Below the pieces are notes generated by a model. That model was not told where the DNA came from, searched no databases, and saw nothing but the letters and a program-made list of their open reading frames with translations. From Doris montereyensis (taxonomy: Eukaryota > Mollusca > Gastropoda > Nudibranchia > Dorididae), in NCBI GenBank assembly GCA_037039925.1, contig JAXRKP010001308.1:48501-112500 (forward strand): a stretch of DNA of 64,000 bases, written 5' to 3'. Made by a program: the position numbers and the translations under genes. This document shows positions 12,950 through 25,059 of this stretch, piece after piece (positions within the stretch are counted from its first letter, which is position 1; the number at the start of each line of letters is the position of its first letter).

Positions 12950-13991
12950 GGGTGTGGCCACACGTCTAGCCGCGCTACTAGCCGTTAAGTAGCGAGCAGT
13001 GAGCATTAAAGCTCGGGTGTCCACACCACTAGCCGCATTTTTCAAGCTACTAACTCGCTATTTAGCTACACCATGGCTCGTGATGTGGACGACCAAGCGA
13101 ATAAAAGCGAGCTTAGGCGTTCGCCTGTGGCTCACTCTCGATCGAGTGTCATTTTGGTAGTGAATAGATCTAGTTATCAAGATGGATGCTAGAAAAGGCA
13201 TTCTTTTGACTGATGTTTTAGAATTGTCCCCTTACGTACGGCAATGCATTCTTTTTAGTGATAATGAGAACATTGGGTTCATCCTATCAAAATCAAAAAA
13301 AACCCACGTAGAATCTCATCACCTGATGCCTCAACTCAAACAAGACTGACAGATTTCATTCATACTTGATGCTTTCAAGCACATTCTCGGCAATTCTTGC
13401 TCTTGTTGAAGCTGACCTAACTAAACAACATTCTGGTTACAGACAACCTATATCTGCGGTTTCAAAAGACTCTAATGGATTGTGAGTGAAATGCTAACTA
13501 GCACTTACCAGTGCAATGATGACCGCCGTGCCTTGCTTTGCCTTGCCTTGCCTTGCTTTGCCTTGCGAAGGAAAATTTGCCCAATAAAAATAGTCATGGT
13601 TTCTTTAATTTTCTATGAAAACCAAATTTTGCTCGAGTCTTTGTTTAATTTTGGTCGCTCGTTTCAAAAATGCCATCAGATTTTGAATCCGATCAATCCC
13701 CATGGAGATATGGGCAGTGGAAAGAACTGTCTCGTTAGGCCCAGTGACGTCACTCATCCTGCCTCGACGGTGAACGCTTGTCGGCACGTGGGGTCACGTC
13801 GACCACCAAACCAAGCTTGGGCTTTGAGCAGTGGTAAATGGCAAGAGATTAACCGCTGCTCAAAGCTTGAAACGATAGCGAGCTAGTAGCTTGTGATGTG
13901 GACACCTCCTTTCATTCAAGGCAATCTTTACCACTGCTCAGGTATAGCGCAGCTCAAAACCCAGCTCAAAGCTTAGCGTGTGGACGCACCC
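12950..13991. mobile_element. Harbinger-like DNA transposon, non-autonomous
   Basis: The left end reads gggtgtggccacacgtcta and the reverse complement of the right end reads gggtgcgtccacacgcta, so the two ends form imperfect terminal inverted repeats. TTA flanks both sides (12,947-12,949 and 13,992-13,994), which fits the 3-bp TWA target duplication of PIF/Harbinger transposons. The element is about 1.04 kb. Its longest open frame (13,482-13,886, plus) shows no transposase motifs and contains a short ccttg repeat, so the element looks non-autonomous. A second TIR-like stretch at 13,015 (gggtgtccacacc) hints at a nested or rearranged end. It sits inside a minisatellite that continues on both sides. 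Confidence 0.78.
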
Positions 13992-14500
13992 TTATAGCTG
14001 ATATGTGAGGCGTTATAGATGATGTTATGTGTTATAGGTGAACTATTATGGGCGTTATATCTGAGCTGTGAGAGGCGTTATAGCTGAGCTGTGAGAGGCG
14101 TTATAGCTGTGAGCTGTGAGATGCGTTAGAGCTGACATGTGAGGTGTTATAGATGATTTGTTACAGGTGTTACAGATGATTTGTTACAGGTGTTACAGAT
14201 GATTTTTACAGGCGTTATAGATGAACTGTTAGAGGCTTTATAGCTATAGCTGAACTGCGAGAGGCGTTATAGCTGAACTATGAGAGGCGTTATAGCTGAT
14301 ATGTGAGGTGTTATAGATGATTGGTTACAGATGTTATAGCTGATATGTGAGGTGTTATAGATGATTTGTTACAGGCGTTATAGCTGATATGTGAGGTGTT
14401 ATAGATGATTTGTTAGAGGTAGTATAACTGATATGTGAGAGACGTTAGAGCTGAACTTTGCGAGTCGTTATAGCTTAACTGTGACAGACGTTATAGCTGT
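13992..14500. repeat. 23-bp minisatellite (right part)
   Basis: The array resumes after the Harbinger-like element with units like gttatagctgaactgtgag and a longer variant containing gatgatttgttacagg. It runs into a SINE head at about 14,505. Confidence 0.88.
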
Positions 14501-14504
14501 GAAG

Positions 14505-14765
14505 TGTAAGAGGCTGTGTAACTGAACCGTGGTGTTGTTAGCGTATATAACCACGACAATATTGGTTCAAGCCTCATGGCTGGCACAGATGGGGCAATTT
14601 ATTTTACAACGTTGTACTCTCAGGAAAAGGTACCTCACTCCACTTTCTTTAATTGACTCGGGTGTGAATGAGTACCCAGGTATAGATAGATAAAGATCTT
14701 GTCAGAGTGTTAGGTCGAAGCGCCTAACAGGCCGGTGTACTGTATGTTCTGGGAGTTGTTAAGAA
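14505..14765 (+). mobile_element. SINE-B copy 1 (tRNA-derived)
   Basis: A tRNA-like head (gtgtaactgaaccgtgg, then ggttcaagcctcatgg as box B) is followed by a body with ggctggcacagatgggg, acgttgtactctcagg and gatcttgtcagagtgttag. The same order occurs on minus at 53,285-53,590, so this is a dispersed family. Confidence 0.75.
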
Positions 14766-14854
14766 TGACTTTGGATGAAATTGCCTGCTGGGGGTAAAAT
14801 GATATACAGTCGGTGAGCCTGCATTTTTGCTGGGATACTTTGATTTGATTTGAT

Positions 14855-15187
14855 TTGAATTGATTTACCCACACATCCACAAATAAGGATCTCGGGGGGG
14901 CCAGGATTTTAAATTTTGCCTGGACTGTCTTGTAAACAGCCAAGGGATCTTTAAGGTACACAGCGAGGTGTGATCTGCACACGGGGCTTCCTTTTATCGT
15001 CCGTCTCCGATGGGACTAGTGTCCGTCCACAGACTTGGACCAGTGGCGCGGGGAGGGGGGGGTGGGTGAAGGTAGATATAACTCCGAAAAAATCGAGAAA
15101 CGTTTTTCAACCATTGGCGGGGTTTGAACCCATGACCTTTGGGTTAAGGGGCTGATACCTTACCGCTGGACTACTGAGTGCCCCCAT
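14855..15187 (-). mobile_element. SINE-A copy 1 (tRNA-derived)
   Basis: Read on minus, a tRNA-like head (agtccagcgg for box A, gggttcaaaccc for box B) leads a ~330-bp body with the conserved stretches gatcccttggctg and ggatgtgtggg, and ends in a TCAAA-type simple tail. SINE-A is the commonest SINE in the window. Confidence 0.85.
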
Positions 15188-15269
15188 GTCGTGGGTTCTG
15201 GTTAGAAATCTATATCTTTATCTTTCAAAAGAAGACTTCCTGTGAAACGCGACCAGCTACTAGCACTTG

Positions 15270-15400
15270 TCTCTGTATTATTGAAATTTACCCGTCCACC
15301 ATTGTGGTGATCTCAGGGTGAATTAAGAGGAAACACCAAGATCAGACAAAATAATGAACGAGTTAAAGAAAAGAAGTAGGACCTACCAGTATCCTCCCCC
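15270..15400 (+). repeat. Dispersed module M, copy 2
   Basis: It has attgaaatttacccgtccacc, then gtgatctcagggtgaatta and aagtaggacctaccag. It is followed by a C-rich stretch rather than an array. Confidence 0.75.
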
Positions 15401-15454
15401 CCCCAACCGCCCCCGCATCAGCACGGTCAACGAGAGAATCTCTAACAGTTGTAG

Positions 15455-15600
15455 TTTACTTCATTGAAATTTATCTCATCCACCATATCATGTGGAATCT
15501 CACGGTGAATTAAGAGTAATCAGCAGGATGAAAGAAAATATGAAAGAGTTAAAGAAAAGAAATAGGACCTACCAGCAGACCGACCCCGACCCCACCCCAC
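15455..15600 (+). repeat. Dispersed module M, copy 3
   Basis: It has cattgaaatttatctcatcc, tcacggtgaattaagag and aataggacctaccagcag, followed by a C-rich segment and an ACA-rich tract to 15,665. Confidence 0.75.
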
Positions 15601-15879
15601 CCCTCACCCCAACAACCACCCATTTAACACAACAGAATTATCAACACCAAAAACAACAACAACTGCTACAATAGCAACAAAAAGCTTCCCCCTTCCATCA
15701 TACAGAGTCAACTTTATCAAGTATGAACAGTCAATAGACTATGTAGGGAAGAAACAACTTTTTTTTTAATATGACGACAACGCTATCTTAATACAATATC
15801 TAATAATGATATTATAAAATATCATTGAGATTTTAACAAGAATCATGAGTAAAGGTTGTCAAACTGGGAAGTTTATTTG

Positions 15880-16118
15880 ACTGCCTTGTACAGCCATGGG
15901 ATTTTTTAACGTGCACTGAGTGTTGTGATCTGCACACGAGACTCCTTTTCAGCATCCGCCTCCGATGGACTAGGTGCCGATCCACCTACCTGGACAATAA
16001 GAGTAGGTTTTACTCTGGAAAAAAAGTCTAGAAAAAATATCAAGTATCGGTGGGCTTGAACCCGTGACCTTGGCTTGAGAGATCGACTCCTGGCCTCTGG
16101 ACTACCGAGTCCCCTCAC
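15880..16118 (-). mobile_element. SINE-A copy 2
   Basis: The minus strand carries the SINE-A head (tagtccagaggcc, cgggttcaagccc) and the body up to about aatcccatggctg. The distal tail is missing. Confidence 0.83.
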
Positions 16119-16479
16119 ACTTGTAAGAAATCACCTAACATCATGGGGCTCTCCTAATTTTCAGGCAAAGTTTATTCCACTATTCACAAAAGGAATGCTC
16201 ATCATTATCTCATGAACAAAGCACAAAAAGGATAAATTCACGTATTGAAATCTTCATGCCTTCATTTCTTGACTGTAACAGAATTTTCAGAGTAACAAAA
16301 TTGGTTTGAAAAGAATTCGCTCACAATAAAAATAATAATTTAATTCTAAATTATGAAATATGAGCAATAAGTCATAGAAAGGATTTCAAGTCACATAGAA
16401 ATGATATGTTTCTTTTTGTGAACAGTATATCCATGACGATCCACCAATAAATTTTTGGCAGGACTCGCTCTTTTGCAAT
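16119..16479. other. AT-rich spacer, nothing recognised
   Basis: I see no conserved frame, tandem repeat or mobile-element motif in this stretch. Confidence 0.5.
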
Positions 16480-16580
16480 TCACCCCGTGTGATGATACCA
16501 GGATGAATAATGAGGAAACAGCAAGAGGAAAGATAAGAGAAAGAGTAAAAAGGACAGAAGTAGGACCTACCAGTCGCGCC
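16480..16580 (+). repeat. Dispersed module M, copy 4
   Basis: A shortened copy with accaggatgaataatgagg and agaagtaggacctaccag. The 17-bp array begins about 25 bases downstream. Confidence 0.7.
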
Positions 16581-16599
16581 CGCCATCCACTCGCTCGAC

Positions 16600-17690
16600 A
16601 GGACTAGCACCATGACAGGACTAGCACCATGACAGGACTAGCACCATGACAGGACTAGCAGGACTAACACCATGACAGGACATTGACAGGACTAGCACCA
16701 TGACAGGACTGACAGCACCATGACAGGACACCATGACAGGACTAGCACCATGACAGGACTAGCACCATGACAGGACTAGGACTAACACCATGACAGGACT
16801 AGCACATTGACAGGACTGACAGGACTAGCACCATGACAGGACTAGCACCATGACAGGACTAGCACATTGACAGGACTAGCACCATGACAGGACTAGCACC
16901 ATGACAGGACTAGCACCATGACAGGACTAGCATGACAGGACTAGCACCATGACAGGACTAGCACCATGACAGGACTAGCACCATGACAGGACTAGCACCA
17001 TGACAGGACTAGCACCATGACAGGACTAGCACCATGACAGGACTAGCACCATGACAGGACTAGCACATTGACAGGACTAGCACCATGACAGGACTAGCAC
17101 CATGACAGGACTAGCACCATGACAGGACTAGCACTATGACAGGACTAGCACCATGACAGGACTAGCACCATGACAGGACTGACAGGACATGACAGGACTA
17201 GCACCATTGACAGGACTAGACAGGACTAGCACCATGACAGGACTAGCACATTGACAGGACAGGACTAGCACCATGACAGGACTAGCACCATTGACAGGAC
17301 TAGCACCATGACAGGACCAGCACATTGACAGGACTAGCACCATGACAGGACTAGCACCATGACAGGACTAGCACATGACAGGACTAGCACATGACAGGAC
17401 TAGCACCATGACAGGACAGACTAGCACATGACAGGACTAGCGCCATGACAGGACCAGCATTGACAGACTAGCACCATGACATGACAGGACTAGGACAGGA
17501 CTAGCATGACAGGACTAACACCATGACAGGACTAGCACCATGACAGGACTAGCACCATGCACCATGACAGATGACACCATGACAGGACTAGCACCATGAC
17601 AATTTGAAATCATGTAGCACAAAATGACAGACTAGCACATGACAGGACTAACACCATGACAGGACTAGCACCATTTATTAGTTACAGTAC
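16600..17690. repeat. 17-bp minisatellite
   Basis: The unit is gacaggactagcaccat, with truncated and ttgacagg variants. Minus-strand frames rich in VLVLSS/GASPV come only from the repeat. The right end (17,600-17,800) becomes irregular. Confidence 0.93.
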
Positions 17691-17809
17691 TTTACCAATA
17701 AACATTTGAAACATTTGAAAGGAAAAGTAACAAACTAGCACATAGAAACAGCACACCTGCTCTTGAAAGGGAACATGACAGGACGAGATTCGGCTTTGAA
17801 AGAGTGACA

Positions 17810-18690
17810 GGACCCCATTTTTGACCTAATGTAATTAATGGGGCATTGACAGGAAGCACCATGATGGCTAGCACCATTTTTACCCAATGTAATTAATGAC
17901 AGGGCATTGAAAGTGACAGGACCCCTTTACCCAATGTAATTAATGACAGGATTGGAAGGGTGGCCCCTTTTTACATTGACAGGACAATGTAATTAATGCA
18001 GCATTGATGAAGGGTTTCCCTTTTTACCCAATGTAATTAATGGGACATTGAAAGTACTTGATAATAAAAACATGAACACAAAAGTAAAAACCGCTAGAAA
18101 CAGCATTGGAAACACCCAATGTAATTAATGGGGCATTGAAGAAGGATGGCCCTTTTTACCCAATGTAATTAATTGGCCCTTTTTACCCAATGTAATTAAT
18201 GGGGCATTGGAAGGGTTGGCCCTTTTTACCCAATGTAATTAATGGGGCATTGGAAGGGTGGCCCCTTTTACCCAATGTAATTAATGCGACATTGAAAGGA
18301 TGGCCCTATTTTACCCAATGCAATTAATGGGGCATTGTTTCTTTTTACCCAAAAGGGTGGCCCTTTTTACCCAATGTAATTAATGGGACATTGAAACGAT
18401 GGCCCTATTTTACCCAATGCAATTAATGGGGCATTGAAAGGGTGGTTTTTACCCAATGTAATTAATGGGGCATTGGAAGGATGGCCCCTTTTTACCCAAT
18501 GTAATTGATGGGGCATTGGAAGGGTTTTCCCCTTTGTACCCAATGTAATTAATGGGGCATTGGAAGGGTTTCCCTTTGTACCCAATGTAATTAATGGGGC
18601 ATTAAAAGGGTGGCCCCTTTTTACCCAATGTAATTAATGCGACATTGAAACGATGGCTCTTTTTACCCAATGCAATTAATGGGGTTCACC
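17810..18690. repeat. ~43-bp minisatellite
   Basis: Units contain cccaatgtaattaatgggg and ggaagggtggccccttttt. Near 17,820-18,000 they alternate with pieces of the 17-bp repeat (gacagg), so the two arrays have been shuffled together at the border. Confidence 0.9.
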
Positions 18691-18834
18691 CAATCGCCGA
18701 AGATTTAAGCGGCAGGACCCACAACTAACCCTGACGCCAGGTGACGTGGTAAGCGACTTAGTCGCCGTTTCAAGGGCTCTCTCGGAGCTCAAACGACCCA
18801 AGTCCCATTGCGAAGAAGAACCGCTAGAGACAAA

Positions 18835-19075
<241 letters not shown>

Positions 19076-19154
19076 ATGAACTGGTGGAAATATTTAAACA
19101 AAATAACAAGAAAATAGTCTTCCCCGTCCTCACTTGACTGGTTGTAGATTTTTG

Positions 19155-19310
19155 GTCTCATTGAAATTTACCCAACTACCATATATTTTTATAATATGTG
19201 GTGATATCAGGTAATGGAGAGAAAATGGCAAGATGAAATAATAATATGTGAAATACAGGAGAACAAACAATAAGTAGGAATTACTAGCACCGCCCACTAA
19301 CCGACCGCTT
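19155..19310 (+). repeat. Dispersed module M, copy 6
   Basis: It has cattgaaatttacccaac, gtggtgatatcagg and aagtaggaattactagc, ending in a C-rich segment. Confidence 0.68.
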
Positions 19311-19640
19311 AGGTAATAGAAATTATAACAAAGAATAAGACTGTTTGTATCAATACATCATAATATCTATGTTGATATTCATGACATACTTCCTACATCA
19401 ATGCGTAAAGATAAATGATTATATTGGACAATAAGAGTGGTTTTATATATATATAGTTGTGCATTTTGAGCTGTCTTGGTAAAGACTAGAATAATACAGG
19501 GTTTCTGTTTGTGTCATGCTACTCGTCTCGTTAATGTTAATCATAAGTTAATCATGTTAAGCATGTATGTACCTTTGCTTCCACACATATATATATAAGT
19601 TTTTTGTGTGATAAGTAAATCTGATAGGGGTTACATCCCA
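19311..19640. other. AT-rich spacer, nothing recognised
   Basis: It contains two short (TA)n tracts near 19,446 and 19,590. I see no coding or mobile-element signal. Confidence 0.5.
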
Positions 19641-20275
19641 TTGGCATACATTACAGGAATTTGTTTCATTGAAATTTAGCCAAGGCATGGAAATAGATCA
19701 AGAGGGTTTGTTTGTTTGTTTCATTGATATTTAGCCAAGGCATGGAAATAGATCAAGAGGGTTTGTTTGCTTGTTTGTTTCATTGATATTTAGCCAAGAC
19801 ATGGAAATAGATCAAGAGGGTTTGTTTGTTTGTTCCTTTGATATTTAGCCAAGGCATGTAAATAGATCAAGAGGGTTTGTTTGTTTGTTTGTTTCATTGA
19901 CATTTAACAAAGGCATGGAAATAGATCAGGGGTGTGTTTGTTTGTTTCATTGATATTTAGCCAAGGCATGGAAATAGATCAAGAGGGTTTGTTTGTTTGT
20001 TTCATTGATATTTAGCCAAGGCATGGAAATAGATCAAGGGGTGTGTTTGTTTGTTTCATTGATATTTAGCCAAGGCATGGAAATAGATCAAGAGGGTTTG
20101 TTTGTTTGTTTCATTGATATTTAGCCAAGGCATGGAAATAGATCAAGAGGGTTTGTTTGTTTGTTTCATTGACATTTAACCAAGGCATGGAAATAGATCA
20201 AGAGGGTTTGTTTGTTTGTTTCATTGACATTTAACAAAGGCATGGAAATAGATCAAGGAGATGTGTTTGCTTGTT
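19641..20275. repeat. ~55-bp minisatellite sharing the start of module M
   Basis: About 11 units contain tttcattgatatttagccaa and ggcatggaaatagatcaaga, with a variable number of TTTG steps. The unit's tttgtttcattgacattt is also the left end of module M, and the array runs straight into a module copy. Confidence 0.9.
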
Positions 20276-20410
20276 TGTTTGTTTGTTTCATTGACATTTG
20301 CAACGTACACCATATGTGGTTACGAGAAGACAGCGAAACGACAGTTACGTGAAATAGTGAGGAGAAAGAAGAAGATAAACCTACTAGCACCCTCCCCTCC
20401 CCCCCCAACC
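20276..20410 (+). repeat. Dispersed module M, copy 7
   Basis: It starts gtttcattgacatttgc, contains gtgaaatagtgaggagaaag and ends aaacctactagcacc before a C-rich run. Confidence 0.65.
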
Positions 20411-20571
20411 GCCCATAGATCAAGGGGAGATCATCACTCACATACTTGAATCAGCTGAGGAGGAAGAAGGAGGGGAACATCGGGCTACCAAGATACGTGC
20501 TGCCCACAGCGATGGGGGATAAGGCCGTGTGGTGGAAGGAGGGCATGCACATCCGACTGGAGTCAATGGAG

Positions 20572-20695
20572 TAACCAAGTAACCAAGTAACCAAGTAACC
20601 AACTAACCAAGTAACCAAGTAACCAAGTAACCAAGTAACCAAGTAACCAAGTAACCAACTAACCAACTAACCAAGTAACCAAGTAACCAAGTAAC

Positions 20696-20726
<31 letters not shown>

Positions 20727-21056
20727 CTAACAAACTAACAAACTAACAAACTAACAAACTAACAAACAAACAAACAAGCAAACAAACAAACAAACAAACA
20801 AACAAACAAACAAACAAACAAACTAACTAACTAACTAACTAAGTAACTAACTAAGTAACTAAGTAACTAACTAACTAACTAACTAAGTAACTAACTAAGT
20901 AACTAAGTAACTAAGTGACTAACTAAATAACTAAATAACTAAATAACTAAGTAACTAAGTAACTAAATAACTAAATAACTAAATAACTAAATAACTAAAT
21001 AACTAAATAACTAAATAACTAAGTAACTAAGTAAGTAAGTAAGTAAGTAAGTAAGA
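20572..21056. repeat. Short-period AAC-type repeat
   Basis: The sequence passes from (aaccaagt)n through (aaac)n and (taac)n to (aactaaat)n and (aagt)n. It resembles no known telomere repeat and shifts motif along its length. Minus-strand frames (VTWLLGYL) are artefacts. Confidence 0.92.
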
Positions 21057-21059
21057 CAA

Positions 21060-21145
21060 TTAGCACGTCCGCCATCTGCGGTTCTTTCAGGTAAGTGATA
21101 GAGAGAAAGAGAAGTTGGACCTCCCAGCAGCATGCGTTAACCAGT
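21060..21145 (+). repeat. Dispersed module M, copy 8 (partial)
   Basis: Only the right part is present (gtccgccatctgcgg, agaagttggacctcccagc). It follows directly on the AAC-type repeat. Confidence 0.5.
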
Positions 21146-21542
21146 TGTTTTTTTTTAATTGGCAGCTGTAAAAGATTTTTGAAATTTTCTAGTTTATTTA
21201 TTCATATAGCAATCGAAATGCGTGATATTCAATGGAAAAATTCAATATTTCATGAAAATGTTAAGAGAGAAGTTGGGATATATGAATATAGGATTATTTC
21301 TGCTGGTACATTTGAGTCTATGAAATACATTTCATAAACATCAGCAGTGTCTATTATACACTTTCAAGGAATGGACTCGATTTTGATCAGGACATGCAAA
21401 AGAGTATAAGATCGAAAGGGGAAGCATTTGTTTGTTCAGTGGACAATTAAGTGATGTAGAAACAATGATCATTCATAAGAAGTATGTGGGGGTGGAGGGG
21501 GGGGATTGTATGCTGAAGTGAACTTTTCAACTTCAGGAAAAC
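21146..21542. other. 3' flank of the carotenoid oxygenase, nothing recognised
   Basis: AT-rich sequence downstream of the minus-strand gene. I cannot point to a clear polyadenylation signal. Confidence 0.45.
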
Positions 21543-22954
21543 TTAGTTCGGAAAGAATCGTCCATGAAATGAGAAAGGGATCCGTGTTGGAATTTTAGCC
21601 TCGTTCATCACGGTTAAATCTTTAGCATCCAGCATTACTAGGTACGATGTCTGTTCGGATCCCCGAAGTACTGGTACAAATAAGATACCGTCGTCTTCTT
21701 CAAGCGCTCCAGGTCTCGCCACAAACCACGGTTCTACCGGATATTGTGTAGGCACGTACCACACTCTGTCACCAAGTCCGTCGTGGCATACATCTTTTTT
21801 GACGATTGCAAGCTTAGCCAGGGTCACGTCAAACTTCATAGTAAGGCCATAGACGAAACAGTAATGCCGGGAGCGATACGCCTCGTTGATTACAGGCACG
21901 TCGAACGTGGAAGTGATTCTGGGATTGGGCCGCGAGTCTACATCCGCCGCCACGGCCGTTTTGTTGGTCATATTAATAGTAATGCGTTTCAGTCTAACAT
22001 AGGCAGAAAATCCATCTCCCTTTACATGATCTCTCATTAAATTCAGATGGAATCGCTTCATTAAGTCGGGGTTTGATACGAGCAAATGTCCATGACAACA
22101 TTGCCATCCAAATCGTCGTATGCATTGACATGATGCATTGTGAAAACGTTGGGCATGTCTATCCTGTCCACTTCTTTGGTCTGGAGGTTGATTATATACA
22201 GCGTGGATGGTTTGTCTGCGTACCAATCCAAGCAAGCAGATGGTTCGGCATACCTGGCCACGCACATAACATCGACGTAGAAAGGGCTGGCTAGAAGTAT
22301 AGCCTTGCTTTGTGTGACGGAGAATGAATGCATGTAAGGCAGTCTGTCCACAGGCCATTGCGCGACTACCTCCCGTTGTTTTAGAGAGTTGATGCGAATG
22401 AGACTCAATCTGTTGGTCTCCCAAGGAAGAATTCCTACAGTGGCAAGGTACGTCAAATAATTGCTTTTCCCAAATTCTGACAAAGGATGAGCTGAGGAGA
22501 GAAGATGGATATATCCCAAGGAGCCAGCAGATGACGTAAGGGGGGAATCCTTTTCTCTTCCGAATTGGACTTTGGGAACTACTTTAGACTTTGTCGAAAG
22601 CTTGGGGATAGAGATTTCATACAAAGCCCAATAGTCGCTAATGGCGGCATAGTCTTTTTCTTTGTCTTAGAATCTGTGAACTCGTAGACATTAACGTTCA
22701 TATTATCAACACCTCTAGCGAAACATTTTAGCCTTTCCATGAAATTAAAGGGGAGAAACCGCATCAAAAATAAGGTACGGTGCTATGCTTTTCGATTCCA
22801 TGGAATCCTTATAAAATTTGGACCTCAGAAAGCGAGTAGAGAAGAGAGCGGTACCATTGCGGAAAAACTGCCAACTTGCCAATTTAGCAAATCCATCGAA
22901 AACGTGCACGAGAGAGCGATTGCCATTTTCAAAGAGGCCAGGACCATTTCGTAC
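21543..22954 (-). CDS. Carotenoid cleavage oxygenase (RPE65/BCO/NinaB family), last coding exon
   Basis: This exon carries the catalytic beta-propeller of a non-haem iron carotenoid oxygenase, which cleaves or isomerises carotenoids or retinoids. Visible in order are RNGPGLFENGN near the start, FDGFAKL, NVNVY, then the iron-binding histidine contexts AHP (His at 22,487), YMHSF (22,328), FTMHHVNAYDD (22,130) and FSFHGRF (21,564) just before TAA at 21,543. All four expected histidines are present. The exon follows an acceptor (cttttcacag at 22,955-22,964) and joins the exon at 26,408 in phase 0 between GIL and VRNGPG. Three single-base frameshifts break the frame, near 22,750 (one base too many), 22,650 (one too few, in an A/G run) and 22,075 (one too few). 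With these, about 470 codons plus 82 from the first exon match the family's usual 500-560. It is either a recent pseudogene or carries assembly indels. Confidence 0.9.
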
Positions 22955-23089
22955 CTGTGAAAAGACCAGCAAGAACAAAACAAAAATTTAAGCGTCGCTA
23001 GAAGGTCATAACATGGCCCAAATACATTGTGTCCGAATCCTTAGCTTTAGATATAATATATCATTGGAAGTTGGTTTTGCTTTGTTCGT

Positions 23090-23395
23090 CAAAGGCCATG
23101 TTGCCTGGCCCATAAGAGTAAACATATTTTTGCATGTAGGTTCTGAATGACTCCCAAGATCGTTTTCATTTGAGACATTTGTCTACCAAAAGTGACGTTC
23201 AATTATTGAAAATGTTATTATTTCCCTGTCTTAAGGTAGAATTTTCATTCACCTAAGCCGCCATTTTAAAGAGGTTTTACAATTAGAAAGTTGGAATAGT
23301 AGGCCTACCGCTCACGCTTACATGTGTAGCCTCAGTCTCGAATATTGACTGAAAATAAAATCTTCGAAATTATTTGACCAAGGTCATGCTTAACT
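23090..23395 (+). repeat. Dispersed repeat D, copy 1 (in intron)
   Basis: It shares tttttgcatgta, gatcgttttcatt, aagtgacgtt, ttagccgccatttt-like and gaatattgactg-like stretches in the same order with 46,330-46,640 and 61,330-61,665. A short degenerate (TA) tract lies about 50 bases upstream. Confidence 0.75.
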
Positions 23396-23461
23396 TCAAG
23401 CGTTTGGAGTTTTTGATATCATGCCATTTTGCGAGAAATTAAATATGTGAGAACATTGTAG

Positions 23462-23760
23462 AGGGGGACTCGGTAGTCCAGAGGCAAGGTGCCAGCCTCT
23501 CAACCCAAAGGTTGTGAGTAAACAAATGTCGCCAATGGTTAACACATTTTCTCGAGTTTTTAAAGTAAAATCTACCCCCCCCCCCTCGAGGCAGGTAGGT
23601 GCATCGACACCTCCTCCCATCGGAGATGGACCGTAAAAAGCAGGTCCCGTGTGCAGATCATAACACTCTGTGCACGCTAAAGATCAGTCCGGGCAACATT
23701 AAAAATCCAACCAAAAACCCCGAGATCACTTAAGTTTTGGATGTGAGTAGAATTAAAGCA
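23462..23760 (+). mobile_element. SINE-A copy 3
   Basis: Plus-strand tRNA-like head (ggactcggtagtccagagg, caacccaaaggttgtgag), body and 3' part (ccccgagatcac), ending near an AAATCAAA tail. Confidence 0.85.
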
Positions 23761-23889
23761 AATCAAAGGCGTGGGTATGACCAAAAACAAAGGGGAGATT
23801 ATAGCTGGCTTCTCCGTTGAAAGTCAGATGTACTGATATCAAAATTCTAGTTGAAACTAATTTGGCTCAGAAAATGGGCAGAGGTTTTT

Positions 23890-24226
23890 GATTTTATTTG
23901 ATTTACCCACATCCACAACTAAGAAGATCTCGGGGGTTTTGGTAGGATTTTTAACTTTGCCCGGACTGCCCTGTAAACAGTCAAGGGATCTTTAACGTGC
24001 ACAGTGTGTTGATCTGCACACGCACCTCCATTTTATCGTCCGTCTCCGATGGGACTAGGTGTCGATCCACCTACCAGGACCAGGGGATGGGGTGGGGGGT
24101 AGATTTTCCCTCTAAAAAAAAAAAAAAAAAAAATCGAGAAAATTCTTTCAACGGTCGGTTGGACTCGAACCCACTACCTTGTGGTTGAGAGGCCGACATC
24201 TTGCCTCTGGACTACCAAATACCCAT
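23890..24226 (-). mobile_element. SINE-A copy 4
   Basis: Full-length minus copy with a canonical box B (gggttcgagtcc at about 24,160-24,172), an internal poly-A tract at 24,114-24,133, and the 3' end at the left. Confidence 0.87.
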
Positions 24227-24589
24227 GGGCAGATGAATATATACACACGCGATTAAGGTAAGTCAATATCACTGGACGCTCGTAGATGTTTGGCATTGCA
24301 ACTTACTTTTGCACCATATGCTTATATCCCAGGGTGCATTAAGAGAAAACGGCATGATGAAATGTTTTGGGATTGGGTTTTTTTAAGCAAACCCTGTCCA
24401 ACATGGCGGTGATATCAGGGTTTGTAACTGACTAAACTCATTCACAACTCGAATACTTTTTTTTTTAATCAAAACAATTCAATGAATATCCATATATCAT
24501 AAAACTAGCGGAACGGCATTCGCGCCATTTATTTCTGAAGATCGTTGTTGCCTTTTAGGACATTTTAAGAAGAGAAGAGGATATTCCCG

Positions 24590-24812
24590 CTAATAAAGCC
24601 ATGAGAACTTACTCCATGACATTTGGAAGCAAATTTAGAGGAAGACCATTGACTACCACTATAGTAACACTCCCGGTGATGTTTAAACTCCCGCCAAGCG
24701 AAGTAAATGAAACTTTAAAAACGCGGGAAGACCTGAAACTAACGAAGGTCAATCGCCAGAGATCGAGAACAGTGCGGGATCCTATCAGCGAAATTCACAG
24801 AGAGAGCTGAGG
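24590..24812 (+). mobile_element. Non-LTR retrotransposon 3' coding fragment
   Basis: The plus frame reads FGSKFRGRPLTT followed by TREDLKLTKVNRQRSR and ending ISEIHRES-stop. This resembles the C-terminal tail of the reverse-transcriptase ORF seen on minus at 53,860-54,915 (RGR followed by an N/D-R-x-x-W/R and an SEI motif). It is a short, isolated remnant within the oxygenase intron. Confidence 0.55.
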
Positions 24813-25059
24813 TGGTCTTGTACGAAGAATTGGGCCGCGACGCTGCTGTCATGCCCTATCATAAAATTGTAGCCATTGTGTTAAATATGTCATATTTAAT
24901 ACTCTAGATTTGGTGATAGTCCGATTTCTTGCAAATATCCGAATATATATTTTTCGAATTAATCTCTTAGAAAAAGTATGTAGATGGGGGCGGGGTGTTT
25001 TTGTTCGGAAGAATATGTCAAATGCATATCAAGGTAGATCACTCTATTGAAATATGTTT

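Noticed and set aside
13482..13886. 134-codon frame in the Harbinger-like element as a transposase
   Set aside because: It has no DDE or helix-turn-helix motif and contains a simple ccttg repeat.
20572..21056. AACC-containing repeat as a telomere or interstitial telomere
   Set aside because: The motif aaccaagt and its drift to aaac, taac and aagt do not match TTAGGG or other known telomere repeats.
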